Shown here in pieces: positions 42,101 to 48,798 of a stretch of DNA of 64,000 nt. How positions within the stretch are numbered: position 1 is the stretch's first letter; every line of letters starts with the position of its first letter. The notes below the pieces were generated by a model. The model had not been told where the DNA came from and did no database searches. It saw only the letters and a list, made by a program, of their open reading frames with translations. Where the stretch lies: contig CANQJZ010000002.1 in NCBI GenBank assembly GCA_947624385.1, positions 41,926-105,925 on the forward strand, read 5' to 3'. Origin of the DNA: an uncultured Oscillospiraceae bacterium. GTDB taxonomy: Bacteria; Bacillota; Clostridia; Oscillospirales; Oscillospiraceae. A program made the translations under genes and the position numbers.

Positions 42101-44890
42101 GGTTTTCTCCTTATTTTCGTTCCGCACGGTACCGCCGCTGATGGTTACACCATTGCTGTCAGTGCCGGTACTCACGACATTGATTGCGACCTTCCCGTCA
42201 ACGCCGGGGCCGTAAACGTCGCCGTTGCTGATGCTCACCTCGCCGCCGGTGACCTCGATCGCGTTGGCTGCGCCGACCTCGCCCTCGCCGGTGCCGGAGG
42301 TCGCGGCCTTCCGGGAGCTGATAACGCCGCCGTTCATGGTCAGCACGCCATCCCCAGCGACCGTCACAGCCGGGTCAGAACCGCCGGTGGTGCCGCCGCG
42401 GACCGTGCCGCCGGTAACGGTCATGTTGCCGGCCTCCAGCTTAACAGCCGTGAACCCGCTCACGATATCGCCGCCCTCGACGTTCAGGGTCGCCTCGATA
42501 GCGGAACTGGAGCTTGCGGCCGTGCCGACCACGATGGCCTGGCCGTTGGTGGCAGCTCCGGTATTCACGACCTTGCCGCCCTTGACGGTGATTTTGCCGC
42601 CCTTGGCCGCATCGATCACGGTGGTGGTTCCGACCGCTTCGCCCACGACGCCGCCTTTGATCTCGACCTCGGCCTTGCTCGCGGCGCCGCTCACTTGCGC
42701 GGTGGTGATCTTTTCGACCGTGCCGCCCTCGACAGTCAGCTTTCCTTCCTGGATCGTGGCAGAGGTGACCACGCCGTTCACCGCGGTCGCGGCCGGGGTC
42801 GTCTTTTGCTCCTCAGCGGACAGACCCTTCACGGTTACGCTGCCCTTGTTCATCGAGACGCTGGCGACCGTGCCGTTATTGACGTTCAGCGCGCCGCCTG
42901 TCACGGACACGGCATCCGCGCTGGTCTCGTGGCCGTCGATCTTCGCGCCCGCGCCCTCGACGGTAGCGGTCGCGCCCTCCGCGACAGTCACTGCGTCGTC
43001 ATTATGACTCGAAGCGTCGCTGTTGCTCGCGACCTGGCCATTTACGCCAACGGTCAGGCTGCCGCCCTTGGTCAGGACCACAGCATGTGTCCCCGCAGAG
43101 CCGGCGGTGATCTTCGCCTCGTTCCCAGCCCCGGCGGCGCCGGCCACCGTGACCTTGCCGGCCGTATTAGCCTTCACGGTGCCTGCGATCTCGCCCTTGG
43201 CGCCGACGACGACCTGGCCGCCGGTGACGGTCACGTTACCGGTGTACTTCGTGGTGGTAGCAGCCGTGTTGCCGCCCACGCTCATGGTGCCGCTCTTTAC
43301 GACGATGGGGTCGATGGCGGTTGTTTCCGTTTGCGAGTGCAGATAGGTGCTCTTAACATCCGAGCCGCCAATGACCAGCTCGCCGCCGTTGACGCAGATC
43401 GCCTCGCTCTTCATTTTGCCAGTCTCGCCGACAGTCAGGGTCTCCGCCGTGATCGTTACGACGCCGCCGTTTACGCCCAGAGGCGCCACAGCGATTTCCT
43501 TCTCGTCGTTCCCAGTGTTGCTCTTGATCGTGCCGCCGGCGATATTCAGCTTGCCGCCGGTCACGAGCACGGCGTTCTGCGCGCCCGCGGTGCCGGCGTC
43601 GTTCGCGACCTTGCCGCCCACGATGCCGTCAGTGGCGGTGCCTTTCAGGTTGACCGTGCCGTTTTCGACCTTCAGCGCGGTGTTTGACTTGTTGGCGATC
43701 GTCGCGCTCGAGGCCTCGATATCGACCGTGCCGTTGGTCACGGTCACAGCCGCCCCGGTCTCGATGCCCTCGGTGGCGTTCGCCGCCGTCGGGTTGGTCT
43801 TCGCCACCACAGCGCCGGTCAGCTTCGCGTAGCCGCCGTTGATGGCCACAGAGCCATTCACGGCCGCGAGCTTGGCGTTACCGCCCCTGACCGTCACGGT
43901 GCCATTTACTGTTCCCAGCTCTACGTTGAACGTCCTGTTTCCGGTCGGAACGTCATCCGCCGGGGCCGTGGCGTTAACACTCACGTTGCCGGTGATCGCG
44001 CCGCTGACGCTGGACTTGCCGCCAGTGATGGACACGTCGCCGGTGATTGTGCTGCTGATGGTTTTCGTGTCGCCCGTGATCTCGCCGCTGATGGTCAGGC
44101 CCTTCAGGGGGCCGGTGACGTCCACACTTTCGGCACTCACGATAGACAGATTGTTGATGGTGACATTGGCATTTTTAGCCTCGATCCCAGCGTTCGCGCC
44201 GTTCACGGTGATCGTGCCGGCCAGCGAGCCCTTCTTTGTGTCGCTCGTCTCAATAATCAGCTTGCCCTGTACGGTCGCGCCGCCAGACAGCGTGTGGCCG
44301 TTCAGTTTCAGAGTGACCGTCACGCCCTCGGGGACCGTGAAGTTCTCCGTGAAGTCGGCGTCCAGCGTGATTGTGAGCGCCTTGCTCTCACCCACGCCGT
44401 CGATGAAAGTTTTTATATCGCCAGCCGCGTCGGCATGTTCGTCAGTATACGTTGCCGCCGTCTCGGGCTCGGCCTCTTCCTCGGGCTCCTCCGCGGGCTC
44501 TTCGGGCTCCTCCGCGCTGGGCTCGCCCTCGGGCTCCTCGTTCACCTCGGGCTCCTGCACGGGTTCCTCGGTGGCCACGGGCTCCTCGGTAACCTCGACA
44601 GCGGGCTCCTCGGTGGGCTCGGTCTCAGCCGGGGCCTCGGTCTCAACCGGGACCTCGGGCTGCTCGGGCTCCTGGGTGGGCTCCTCCGCAGGAGCGGACT
44701 CCTCAGGTGCGGGAGCTTCATCCTCCTCCGGGACCTCAGGCTCCGCCGGGGCCTCGGTCGCTTCGACCGGTTCCTCGACAGCGGGCTCATTGGTGGCTTC
44801 CGGCGCGGGCTCTTCATCCGCGTAAACGGGCAGAGCCAGCGACAGTACCATGAGTACCGCCAGGAGCATGGATAAACTGCGTTTTGCCAT
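39194..44890 (-). CDS. Giant repetitive surface protein (1,898 residues) with Cys-pair domain and two C-terminal fibronectin-like domains
   Basis: Signal peptide (ending PVYA, about 25), a Pro/Glu/Thr-rich acidic stalk (about 26-145), then roughly 1,270 residues of short repeats with (G/E)GTVT(V/I)xGG(T/V), a pattern typical of parallel beta-solenoid adhesins. Next is a Cys-pair region (about 1,500-1,620) with WKCSECDAI, WQTCSVCNS, WSVCTVCKA and KCTVCGAQ, a Thr/Pro/Ser linker and two fibronectin-III-like units (TYRVYYRIAG...IGHNKNLTYTWKG; TYRVYYKTAGG...IGHNANLTYTWK). No LPXTG or SLH is visible, so wall binding is unclear. ATG 44890 has AAAGG upstream; the mapped promoter lies about 277 bp further upstream. 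The two C-terminal units resemble those of the C39-like protein at 48,799-50,484. Confidence 0.85.
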   Translation of the reverse strand: MAKRSLSMLLAVLMVLSLALPVYADEEPAPEATNEPAVEEPVEATEAPAEPEVPEEDEAPAPEESAPAEEPTQEPEQPEVPVETEAPAETEPTEEPAVEVTEEPVATEEPVQEPEVNEEPEGEPSAEEPEEPAEEPEEEAEPETAATYTDEHADAAGDIKTFIDGVGESKALTITLDADFTENFTVPEGVTVTLKLNGHTLSGGATVQGKLIIETSDTKKGSLAGTITVNGANAGIEAKNANVTINNLSIVSAESVDVTGPLKGLTISGEITGDTKTISSTITGDVSITGGKSSVSGAITGNVSVNATAPADDVPTGNRTFNVELGTVNGTVTVRGGNAKLAAVNGSVAINGGYAKLTGAVVAKTNPTAANATEGIETGAAVTVTNGTVDIEASSATIANKSNTALKVENGTVNLKGTATDGIVGGKVANDAGTAGAQNAVLVTGGKLNIAGGTIKSNTGNDEKEIAVAPLGVNGGVVTITAETLTVGETGKMKSEAICVNGGELVIGGSDVKSTYLHSQTETTAIDPIVVKSGTMSVGGNTAATTTKYTGNVTVTGGQVVVGAKGEIAGTVKANTAGKVTVAGAAGAGNEAKITAGSAGTHAVVLTKGGSLTVGVNGQVASNSDASSHNDDAVTVAEGATATVEGAGAKIDGHETSADAVSVTGGALNVNNGTVASVSMNKGSVTVKGLSAEEQKTTPAATAVNGVVTSATIQEGKLTVEGGTVEKITTAQVSGAASKAEVEIKGGVVGEAVGTTTVIDAAKGGKITVKGGKVVNTGAATNGQAIVVGTAASSSSAIEATLNVEGGDIVSGFTAVKLEAGNMTVTGGTVRGGTTGGSDPAVTVAGDGVLTMNGGVISSRKAATSGTGEGEVGAANAIEVTGGEVSISNGDVYGPGVDGKVAINVVSTGTDSNGVTISGGTVRNENKEKTGTFNNALTAIDVKGKLTVKGATTEISAAGSGKEMTNGVTAISVSGAGALSVEGGVITADNAKGKSTAIAIAGSSTGKSVIKGGEIEANGTSDADSAKTYKMKGGVGVDVGGTFGSGGSLTISGGVVTGDLAGVKTAGKVTVTGGTITCDGTSVEKDDPATDNEKAGIRITLAGTVEIDGADAKVEGETGVLIDSAASTTNAGILTLTNGTVGSTASNIGIHVLGGGATSKVVIEGGSVLAGDTAPTTANKNAGLDQNSAIVAADSDVTVTVDDTADVGGYNGVMISNGILTVEDGAIKGAQYGVKASGGTVNVNGGTVNGGNSGVYMSGGTVTVGKTIPTSGDVGPVVTGDLAGACVEGGTSFTVQTNGTVGGSVGIVARSGATVAVKGGDVAANGSEPVYGVGEATHMGVKYAVPPAAIVNDKLDDASNYVTVTIGSSPKTDFENYPNVVAELGQETLVYTVCGEEPANAAPKNASSNAFVVNQGKFTSNVTDHVNNSNVNACVGVETAKGATYYVDTKATPQEVINQATGTDGANLADGDTLVLGKLLAATKDAPYKVSTGGAEITFVNTPKEKNIVIDGKTLDPDLVAGYMVHGDKTHKIGDLDKIEGTPATCTQEGKATYWKCSECDAIFSDEGGHTTMDPDKITLDKIDHKPNAKWESNGTDHWQTCSVCNSAINFDTHTPAAELGRDAYEHWSVCTVCKAEYNREVHKWGADNKCTVCGAQKPGTTPTTPTTPTPTPTATPTTSPTTSPTTSPTTSPSDQPTTPPTTSPTTQPTKAVVTATAKQVANGIQISWNKLDGADTYRVYYRIAGTSKWTAIGHNKNLTYTWKGYKATNPDGKTFEFAVRGCKLVNNKATLIADATYKASGKVQFVKTPTVTVKQAAKGITISWTKVAGAQTYRVYYKTAGGAWKAIGHNANLTYTWKHGTVGTSYQFTVRPCTVKGTTKTVFGTGYNTSKAIKYAK

Positions 44891-45166
44891 GATCTTGTAC
44901 CTTTCCTTTCCATTTTTTGATTTCTGGCAAATCAGTCCCGGGGCCAGGATATCATTATCCCGTCCTCGCGACCACTCCGCCAAGATAACACCAGCGGCGC
45001 AGGGTCAAAGCCCCTACACCGCCCGCCCCACGCGCCCGACATGCTTATGTACTCTCGCAAAGCCGGTGCGCAGAGGGCTCCGCCGTGTCAGGAGGACCGC
45101 TCCTGCATTGCGACTCGCGCCGGGTTTTCCCGCCACAAGTCATGCCTCTGCTATCTTGTCTTCTTG

Positions 45167-45195
45167 ATTTTAATACGTTCTTCCGCGAAATGCAA
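45167..45195 (-). promoter_or_regulatory. Promoter of the giant surface protein gene
   Basis: Minus strand: TTGCAT (45195-45190), 17-base spacer, TAAAAT (45172-45167). It predicts a 5' leader of roughly 270 bases. Confidence 0.65.
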
Positions 45196-45245
45196 GGGTT
45201 TTTTAAAAAAAATCGCTGCAACTTCCCCCTTTGGCAGCAATTCCC

Positions 45246-45273
45246 TTGCGCAAAAACCAAATTATGCTATAAT
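45246..45273 (+). promoter_or_regulatory. Promoter of tRNA-Leu
   Basis: TTGCGC (45246-45251), 16-base spacer, TATAAT (45268-45273), extended -10 TG. Confidence 0.75.
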
Positions 45274-45277
45274 TATA

Positions 45278-45362
45278 TGGTACAAACAGACGCTTCGCGC
45301 TGTTGTACCAAAAGAATACCAGTCGCGCTCTCGCTTACGCGAAACCGCGCGACATGGTACAA
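45278..45362 (+). ncRNA. Structured, possibly bistable leader of tRNA-Leu
   Basis: Starting at the expected transcript 5' end, TGGTACAA (45278-45285) pairs with TTGTACCA (45303-45310), extended inward by CAG/CTG and CGC/GCG. A second hairpin, GTCGCGC/GCGCGAC, spans 45322-45353. A second TGGTACAA at 45355-45362 can pair with the same TTGTACCA, so two structures are mutually exclusive. Confidence 0.45.
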
Positions 45363-45368
45363 ATGCGT

Positions 45369-45451
45369 GCGGGTATGGTGGAATTGGCAGACACGCGGGA
45401 TTTAGGTTCCCGTGGGCAACCGTGGGAGTTCAAATCTCCCTACCCGCACCA
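45369..45451 (+). tRNA. tRNA-Leu, anticodon UAG
   Basis: 83 nt. The acceptor stem GCGGGTA pairs with TACCCGC (45441-45447), followed by A and an encoded CCA. D-arm, a five-pair anticodon stem (CGGGA/TCCCG), loop TTTAGGT giving anticodon TAG, a long variable arm (class II) and a T-arm with GTTCAAATC are all present. It reads CUA and, by wobble, other CUN leucine codons. Confidence 0.97.
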
Positions 45452-45455
45452 CGTC

Positions 45456-45518
45456 AGAAGAGCTTTGAAGATGTCCGGTCCCCGCAAGCGGGTACCCTCC
45501 ATCGGTCAAAGCTCTTCT
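45456..45518 (+). terminator. Long hairpin after tRNA-Leu
   Basis: AGAAGAGCTTTGA (45456-45468) pairs with TCAAAGCTCTTCT (45506-45518) with further inner pairing (CCCGC/CGGG), followed by a pyrimidine-rich tract. Likely tRNA transcript end. A second hairpin (CCCCACGCGG/CCGCGTGGGG, 45526-45553) follows. Confidence 0.65.
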
Positions 45519-45612
45519 TCCTTCTCCCCACGCGGTAAGCGTGCCGCGTGGGGACCCCGGGAACAAAGCCGCCGCCAAAGGCGGCGATCCAATTTCAAAA
45601 AGGCGGATCTCG

Positions 45613-45641
45613 TTGACGAAGAACCTCCGACCGGGTATAAT
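45613..45641 (+). promoter_or_regulatory. Promoter of the mntA-hepT module
   Basis: TTGACG (45613-45618), 17-base spacer, TATAAT (45636-45641). Transcript start would be about 12 bases before the ATG, leaving room for the GAGGTGAG ribosome site. Confidence 0.8.
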
Positions 45642-45659
45642 GTTTAATGAGGTGAGCGC

Positions 45660-45977
45660 ATGGTCTACTCTGTGGAAGAATTGAAACGGCGGATAGCGCC
45701 CGTGGCCGAAAAATACGGCCTGCGGGAGGTCTATCTGTTTGGTTCCTATGCCCGCAGCGAGGCCACGGAGCAGAGCGACGTGGACATCCTCATCGACCGC
45801 ACCGGCTCCAAGATACGCGGCATGTTCGAGATGGGCGGGCTGTACGAGGACCTGTGCGCCAGCATCGGCAAGGAAGTGGACCTGGTGACCACCCAGACCC
45901 TGGAGCAGTCCAGCACCCGTCGGCGCTCGCCGCTGTTCATCCAAAGCATACAGGCGGAAAGGATGCGGCTCATATGA
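45660..45977 (+). CDS. mntA: MntA-type nucleotidyltransferase antitoxin
   Basis: 105 residues. Minimal nucleotidyltransferase domain with the GSX10DXD motif: FGSYARSEATEQSDVDILID (about 28-47), plus a third acidic residue in VDLVT. In known MntA-HepT systems the antitoxin adds AMP residues to HepT, blocking its RNase activity. The gene has a strong promoter and SD and overlaps the HepT gene by 4 bp, the usual arrangement. It lies just after tRNA-Leu, with two more toxin-antitoxin modules downstream. Confidence 0.9.
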   Translation: MVYSVEELKRRIAPVAEKYGLREVYLFGSYARSEATEQSDVDILIDRTGSKIRGMFEMGGLYEDLCASIGKEVDLVTTQTLEQSSTRRRSPLFIQSIQAERMRLI

Positions 45978-46327
45978 CCCGGGGCGACTGGCAGCGGATG
46001 CTGCATATCCGCACCTACTGCGAGGACATCGAGCAATTCATGGATCGCTTTGGCCGGGATTTTGACACGTTTACTTCGGACCGGGCCTATTTCAGCGCGG
46101 TCGCCATGTGTCTGCTCCAGATCGGGGAATTGTCCAACGGCCTGTCCGACGAGTTTCGGGAGGCCACAAAGGACCAGCTTCCCTGGGGGATGATCCGCGG
46201 GATGCGAAACTGGCTGGCCCACTCCTATGCGGAGGCGGACGAAAAGATACTGTGGGAGACGGCCTGCAGCGACATTCCCAAAGTCCTGGCCTTCTGCGAG
46301 CAAATGTTGAACGGGCCTCGCCCGTAA
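45974..46327 (+). CDS. hepT: HepT-like RNase toxin
   Basis: 117 residues, all-helical. The HepT/HEPN signature RX4HXY is present as RNWLAHSY (about 79-86), the site of RNA cleavage and of AMPylation by MntA on the Tyr. ATG 45974 overlaps the mntA stop (ATATGA). A rho-independent terminator follows at 46338-46372. Confidence 0.9.
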   Translation: MTRGDWQRMLHIRTYCEDIEQFMDRFGRDFDTFTSDRAYFSAVAMCLLQIGELSNGLSDEFREATKDQLPWGMIRGMRNWLAHSYAEADEKILWETACSDIPKVLAFCEQMLNGPRP

Positions 46328-46337
46328 AACCCAAAAC

Positions 46338-46372
46338 CAGCGGCCCGCGCCAGAGGGGGCCGCTGATTTTTT
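46338..46372 (+). terminator. Terminator after hepT
   Basis: CAGCGGCCC pairs with GGGCCGCTG around a 10-base loop and is followed by six T. Confidence 0.85.
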
Positions 46373-46383
46373 CGTGCAAACTG

Positions 46384-46412
46384 TTGCATTTTTCGTGCAA
46401 TACGCATATAAT
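46384..46412 (+). promoter_or_regulatory. Promoter of the relB/yafQ-like module with repeats
   Basis: TTGCAT (46384-46389), 17-base spacer, TATAAT (46407-46412). TTTTTCGTGCAA occurs twice (ending 46379 and 46400), and TGCAA/TTGCA forms a dyad at 46375-46388, suggesting operator sites for the antitoxin. Confidence 0.75.
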
Positions 46413-46441
46413 ACATACGCCGACAGAAAGGAGATGATCGT

Positions 46442-46720
46442 ATGTCGGGCACAACGACCAATATCAGCATCCGCATGGATACGGACTTGAAGGCCAGGGC
46501 CGACGCGCTTTTTAGCGATCTGGGCATGAATATGACCACCGCGTTCAACATTTTTGTCCGCCAGTCCCTCCGCGAGGGGCGCATACCCTTTGAGATCTCC
46601 CTGCATCAGCCGAACGAGGAGACCGTCGCCGCCATGCTGGAGGCGGAGCGGATCGCAAAGGACCCGTCCGTGAAAGGCTACGCCGATCTGGACGCGCTTC
46701 TCGCCGATTTGAAGAAATGA
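46442..46720 (+). CDS. RelB/DinJ-family antitoxin
   Basis: 92 residues. The N-terminal ribbon-helix-helix (TTNISIRMDTDLKARADALFSDLG, split at about 4-28) fits RelB/DinJ, including the typical 'MNMTTAFNIFVRQSLREGRIPFEI' region. It represses its own promoter and neutralizes the toxin encoded immediately after (4-bp overlap). The SD AAAGGAG precedes ATG 46442. Confidence 0.9.
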   Translation: MSGTTTNISIRMDTDLKARADALFSDLGMNMTTAFNIFVRQSLREGRIPFEISLHQPNEETVAAMLEAERIAKDPSVKGYADLDALLADLKK

Positions 46721-47007
46721 GAAAAACAACGTACGTCGTCAAGCTCACCACGCAATTTAAAAAGGACTATAAGCTGGCGATGAAGCGCGGATGGAAGATC
46801 GGTCTGCTGGACGGCGTTATCGCCACCCTCGCTATGGGCGGGTCCCTCCCCGACAGCGCCAGGGACCACGCACTTTCCGGGAATTGGACCGGCCACCGGG
46901 AATGTCATATTCTCCCGGACTGGCTGTTGGTGTATCGCATGGAGGATAACGTCCTGGTGCTGACGCTGACCCGTACCGGCTCGCACAGCGATCTGTTTGG
47001 AAAATGA
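46717..47007 (+). CDS. YafQ/RelE-family mRNA interferase toxin
   Basis: 96 residues. YafQ-like: an N-terminal TTQFKKDYKLAMKRG helix, then LSGNWTGHRECHILPDWLLVYR with the conserved His and Asp, and the end LTRTGSHSDLF containing the catalytic His. Such toxins cleave mRNA at the ribosome. The start overlaps the antitoxin stop by 4 bp. A GC-rich hairpin (47012-47035) follows. Confidence 0.9.
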   Translation: MRKTTYVVKLTTQFKKDYKLAMKRGWKIGLLDGVIATLAMGGSLPDSARDHALSGNWTGHRECHILPDWLLVYRMEDNVLVLTLTRTGSHSDLFGK

Positions 47008-47011
47008 TCGA

Positions 47012-47035
47012 CGGCCCCCTCTGACGAGGGGGCCG
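47012..47035. terminator. Hairpin between convergent toxin genes
   Basis: CGGCCCCCTC and GAGGGGGCCG form a 10-bp stem with a 4-base loop, between the YafQ-like gene and the convergent ParE-like gene. Its sequence matches the distal hairpin of the dispersed element. Confidence 0.6.
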
Positions 47036-47040
47036 CGTCC

Positions 47041-47331
47041 TTAAAACTGGCTGGGCGCGTAGCGCACGGTCACCACGTGGACCTGCCGCCTGTCTTGCAG
47101 CACCTTATAAATGATGACATAGTTCTTGACAAACAGCTGGCGGTAGCCCCGGTCAGCATAGACACCCGTCCGCCGGACAGCCCCGCGCTCCGGCAATTCC
47201 TCCAGGCTGTAGATCGCCTCTTCCAGCGCGGCTATCATGTTTGCGGCGGTGCCTGGGGCGAGTAAATTCTGCGCGATGTAGGAATAAATGTTATCCAAAT
47301 CGCGCTCGGCGCGGGAATAGAGCTTGACCAT
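47041..47331 (-). CDS. RelE/ParE-family toxin
   Basis: 96 residues. Typical ParE/RelE fold: KLYSRAERDLDNIYSYIAQNL helices, GAVRRTGVYADRGYRQLFVKNYVIIYKV strands and the C-terminal VVTVRYAPSQF. Whether it acts on gyrase or on mRNA cannot be told. ATG 47331 follows the antitoxin stop by 4 bp. Confidence 0.88.
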   Translation of the reverse strand: MVKLYSRAERDLDNIYSYIAQNLLAPGTAANMIAALEEAIYSLEELPERGAVRRTGVYADRGYRQLFVKNYVIIYKVLQDRRQVHVVTVRYAPSQF

Positions 47332-47335
47332 ATAC

Positions 47336-47599
47336 CTATCCAAGATGCTTCCTCCGCAGGGCAGGAAGCGCGGTCCTGGCGTCCAGAAGAACGCCGTCCG
47401 CCTCAAATTCCTTCTCCGCCTCCCGGATCGCGTCGTCGGTCCGGGCGGTCCCGATCAGCTCGTCGTATGCCTCGATGCTCATGACCACCAGGTCGCCATA
47501 GCCGTTTTTCGTGATGAAAAGCGGCTCCCGGTTCGCGTGGCAAAGCTCGGAAATTTCGGTCGTGTTCCGCAGGTCGGTGATCGGTCTGATTTGCGGCAT
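47336..47599 (-). CDS. Phd/YefM-family antitoxin
   Basis: 87 residues. The PhdYeFM core is clear: IRPITDLRNTTEISELCHANREPLFITKNGYGDLVVMSIEAYDEL (read at about 4-48 in two blocks), followed by a toxin-binding tail. ATG 47599 is chosen because the -10 of the promoter lies at 47628-47633, leaving an upstream in-frame ATG at 47626 at or before the transcript start. It is the antitoxin for the ParE-like toxin. Confidence 0.9.
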   Translation of the reverse strand: MPQIRPITDLRNTTEISELCHANREPLFITKNGYGDLVVMSIEAYDELIGTARTDDAIREAEKEFEADGVLLDARTALPALRRKHLG

Positions 47600-47618
47600 G
47601 GGTCTCAGCCCCCCTTTC

Positions 47619-47656
47619 TTGCGCATGATTATAGCAGAATTATGTGCAAAATTCAA
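47619..47656 (-). promoter_or_regulatory. Promoter and dyad operator of the phd-parE module
   Basis: Minus strand TTGAAT (47656-47651), 17-base spacer, TATAAT (47633-47628). Arms TTGCGCATGAT (47619-47629) and ATTATGTGCAA (47639-47649) match at 9 of 11 and cover the -10, as expected for Phd autorepression. Confidence 0.75.
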
Positions 47657-47669
47657 CGCAAATATGCCC

Positions 47670-48785
47670 TCACCGTATCCGGCGGCACTCCACGTACCAC
47701 CGCTTGTCCAGCGTCTCGCCCACGGAAAAGCTCTTTTTCGGGTACGTGCCATATTTTAATATGTGCGGGAACAGCTCGCCCTTGTCCAGCGCCGGCAGCA
47801 GCCACGCGCAGCAGCCGGGCAGTGTACCCATGGTCCGGGCTTCCTCCGTGCCGTGGATATAGTCGATATGACCGCCGTGGGCCGCCACATACGCCTGGGC
47901 CAGCTCGTCCGCCTTTGCCACCAGCTCGCCGGTGTCCGCCCCGGAAAGCTCCTGCACAAAGCCGCCCGCGTCCGTGTCGAACGCCACCCGGTGGATGGGG
48001 TAAAACTCCACCGCCCCGTCCCGCAGGTTTTCCAGCTCCGCCAGGGCGTACCGGGCCGGGTGGTCCATGGGAGCGCCCGCCGCCTTCAGCTCCTCCCAGC
48101 GGTTTTTCGCCGCCGCGAGAGAGTGGTTGCCGTCGCCCATGGCGAACACCAGCGCCCCCGGCAGCGCGTCGATGGCGGCCTTTATTTTATCCGCCGCGGG
48201 ACCGGTCAGCCGCGAGCCTTTGATATGCCCGCCGCCGGCGTACAGATCGAAGTCGTACAGCGCCTCCCCTGGCTCCGCCGCGCCCAGCACACTGTCGGGC
48301 TCGTCGTCCATGAACAGCACGATATGGGGCATCTCCAGCGCCGCACGCCGCCGCAGCTCCACCCGGGTGGGCAGCCGCTCAGGCACCGTGGCCTCCGTGG
48401 ACCGGACCGGGGAGGCGCTGCCGGTCGTCCAGTCGTACGCCTCCAGGTCGAGCTTCCCCACCAGACCGCGCCGGAGCTTTCCATTTGGCAGTGTGCGCTC
48501 CACATAGACGTAAGAATCCGGTATTTCCCGAAACACATCCCCCACCAGGTAATCCTCCATGGCTTGGCACATCGCCGCCTTGCGCGCCTGAACGTCGGCC
48601 GCGTGTAAATACGCCTCCGGCAGCATCAGCCGCAGGGCCGACGGCTCGCCGCCCACATACTGGCTCATGTTTTCCCAATACGCGGGCTCGGCGGAGAACT
48701 GGTCGCAGGCCACCGCCGCCCATTTCGTCATGTCCGCGCCGGACCTGGGCAGCAGTATATCCGCGGGTGTGAAGATGTCTTTCAT
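47670..48785 (-). CDS. DUF1015 family protein
   Basis: 371 residues. DUF1015 signature VFAMGDGNHSLAAAKNRWEE (about 213), with family segments PADILLPRSGADMTKWAAVACDQF at the N-terminus and SYVYVERTLPNGKLRRGLVG. Function not established; relatives are often near serine or phosphoglycerate metabolism genes, which I do not see here. AGGAGG precedes ATG 48785, 13 bp after the peptidase gene, so they may share a transcript. Confidence 0.88.
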   Translation of the reverse strand: MKDIFTPADILLPRSGADMTKWAAVACDQFSAEPAYWENMSQYVGGEPSALRLMLPEAYLHAADVQARKAAMCQAMEDYLVGDVFREIPDSYVYVERTLPNGKLRRGLVGKLDLEAYDWTTGSASPVRSTEATVPERLPTRVELRRRAALEMPHIVLFMDDEPDSVLGAAEPGEALYDFDLYAGGGHIKGSRLTGPAADKIKAAIDALPGALVFAMGDGNHSLAAAKNRWEELKAAGAPMDHPARYALAELENLRDGAVEFYPIHRVAFDTDAGGFVQELSGADTGELVAKADELAQAYVAAHGGHIDYIHGTEEARTMGTLPGCCAWLLPALDKGELFPHILKYGTYPKKSFSVGETLDKRWYVECRRIR

Positions 48786-48798
48786 GGTCCTTTCCTCC

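Larger units (their letters stand above)
44891..45368. other. 478-bp intergenic region with divergent promoters and long leaders
   Basis: No gene seen. It holds the minus-strand promoter of the surface protein gene at 45167-45195, with an unexplained leader of about 270 bases, and the plus-strand tRNA-Leu promoter at 45246-45273 with a structured leader. A C-G rich stretch at 45000-45120 contains small hairpins on the minus strand (for example CAGGA/TCCTG). Confidence 0.7.

Noticed and set aside
39311..43687. 1,458-codon plus-strand open frame
   Set aside because: Antisense of the repetitive giant surface protein. It contains no recognisable domain and mirrors the repeats.
40900..43800. Dense short repeats that could look like a CRISPR array
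   Set aside because: They are irregular coding repeats in phase with the protein; no constant repeat with unique spacers.
44940..45000. Possible tRNA-Ser-like segment on the minus strand (GGAGTGGTCG)
   Set aside because: No matching acceptor stem, T-arm or anticodon stem.
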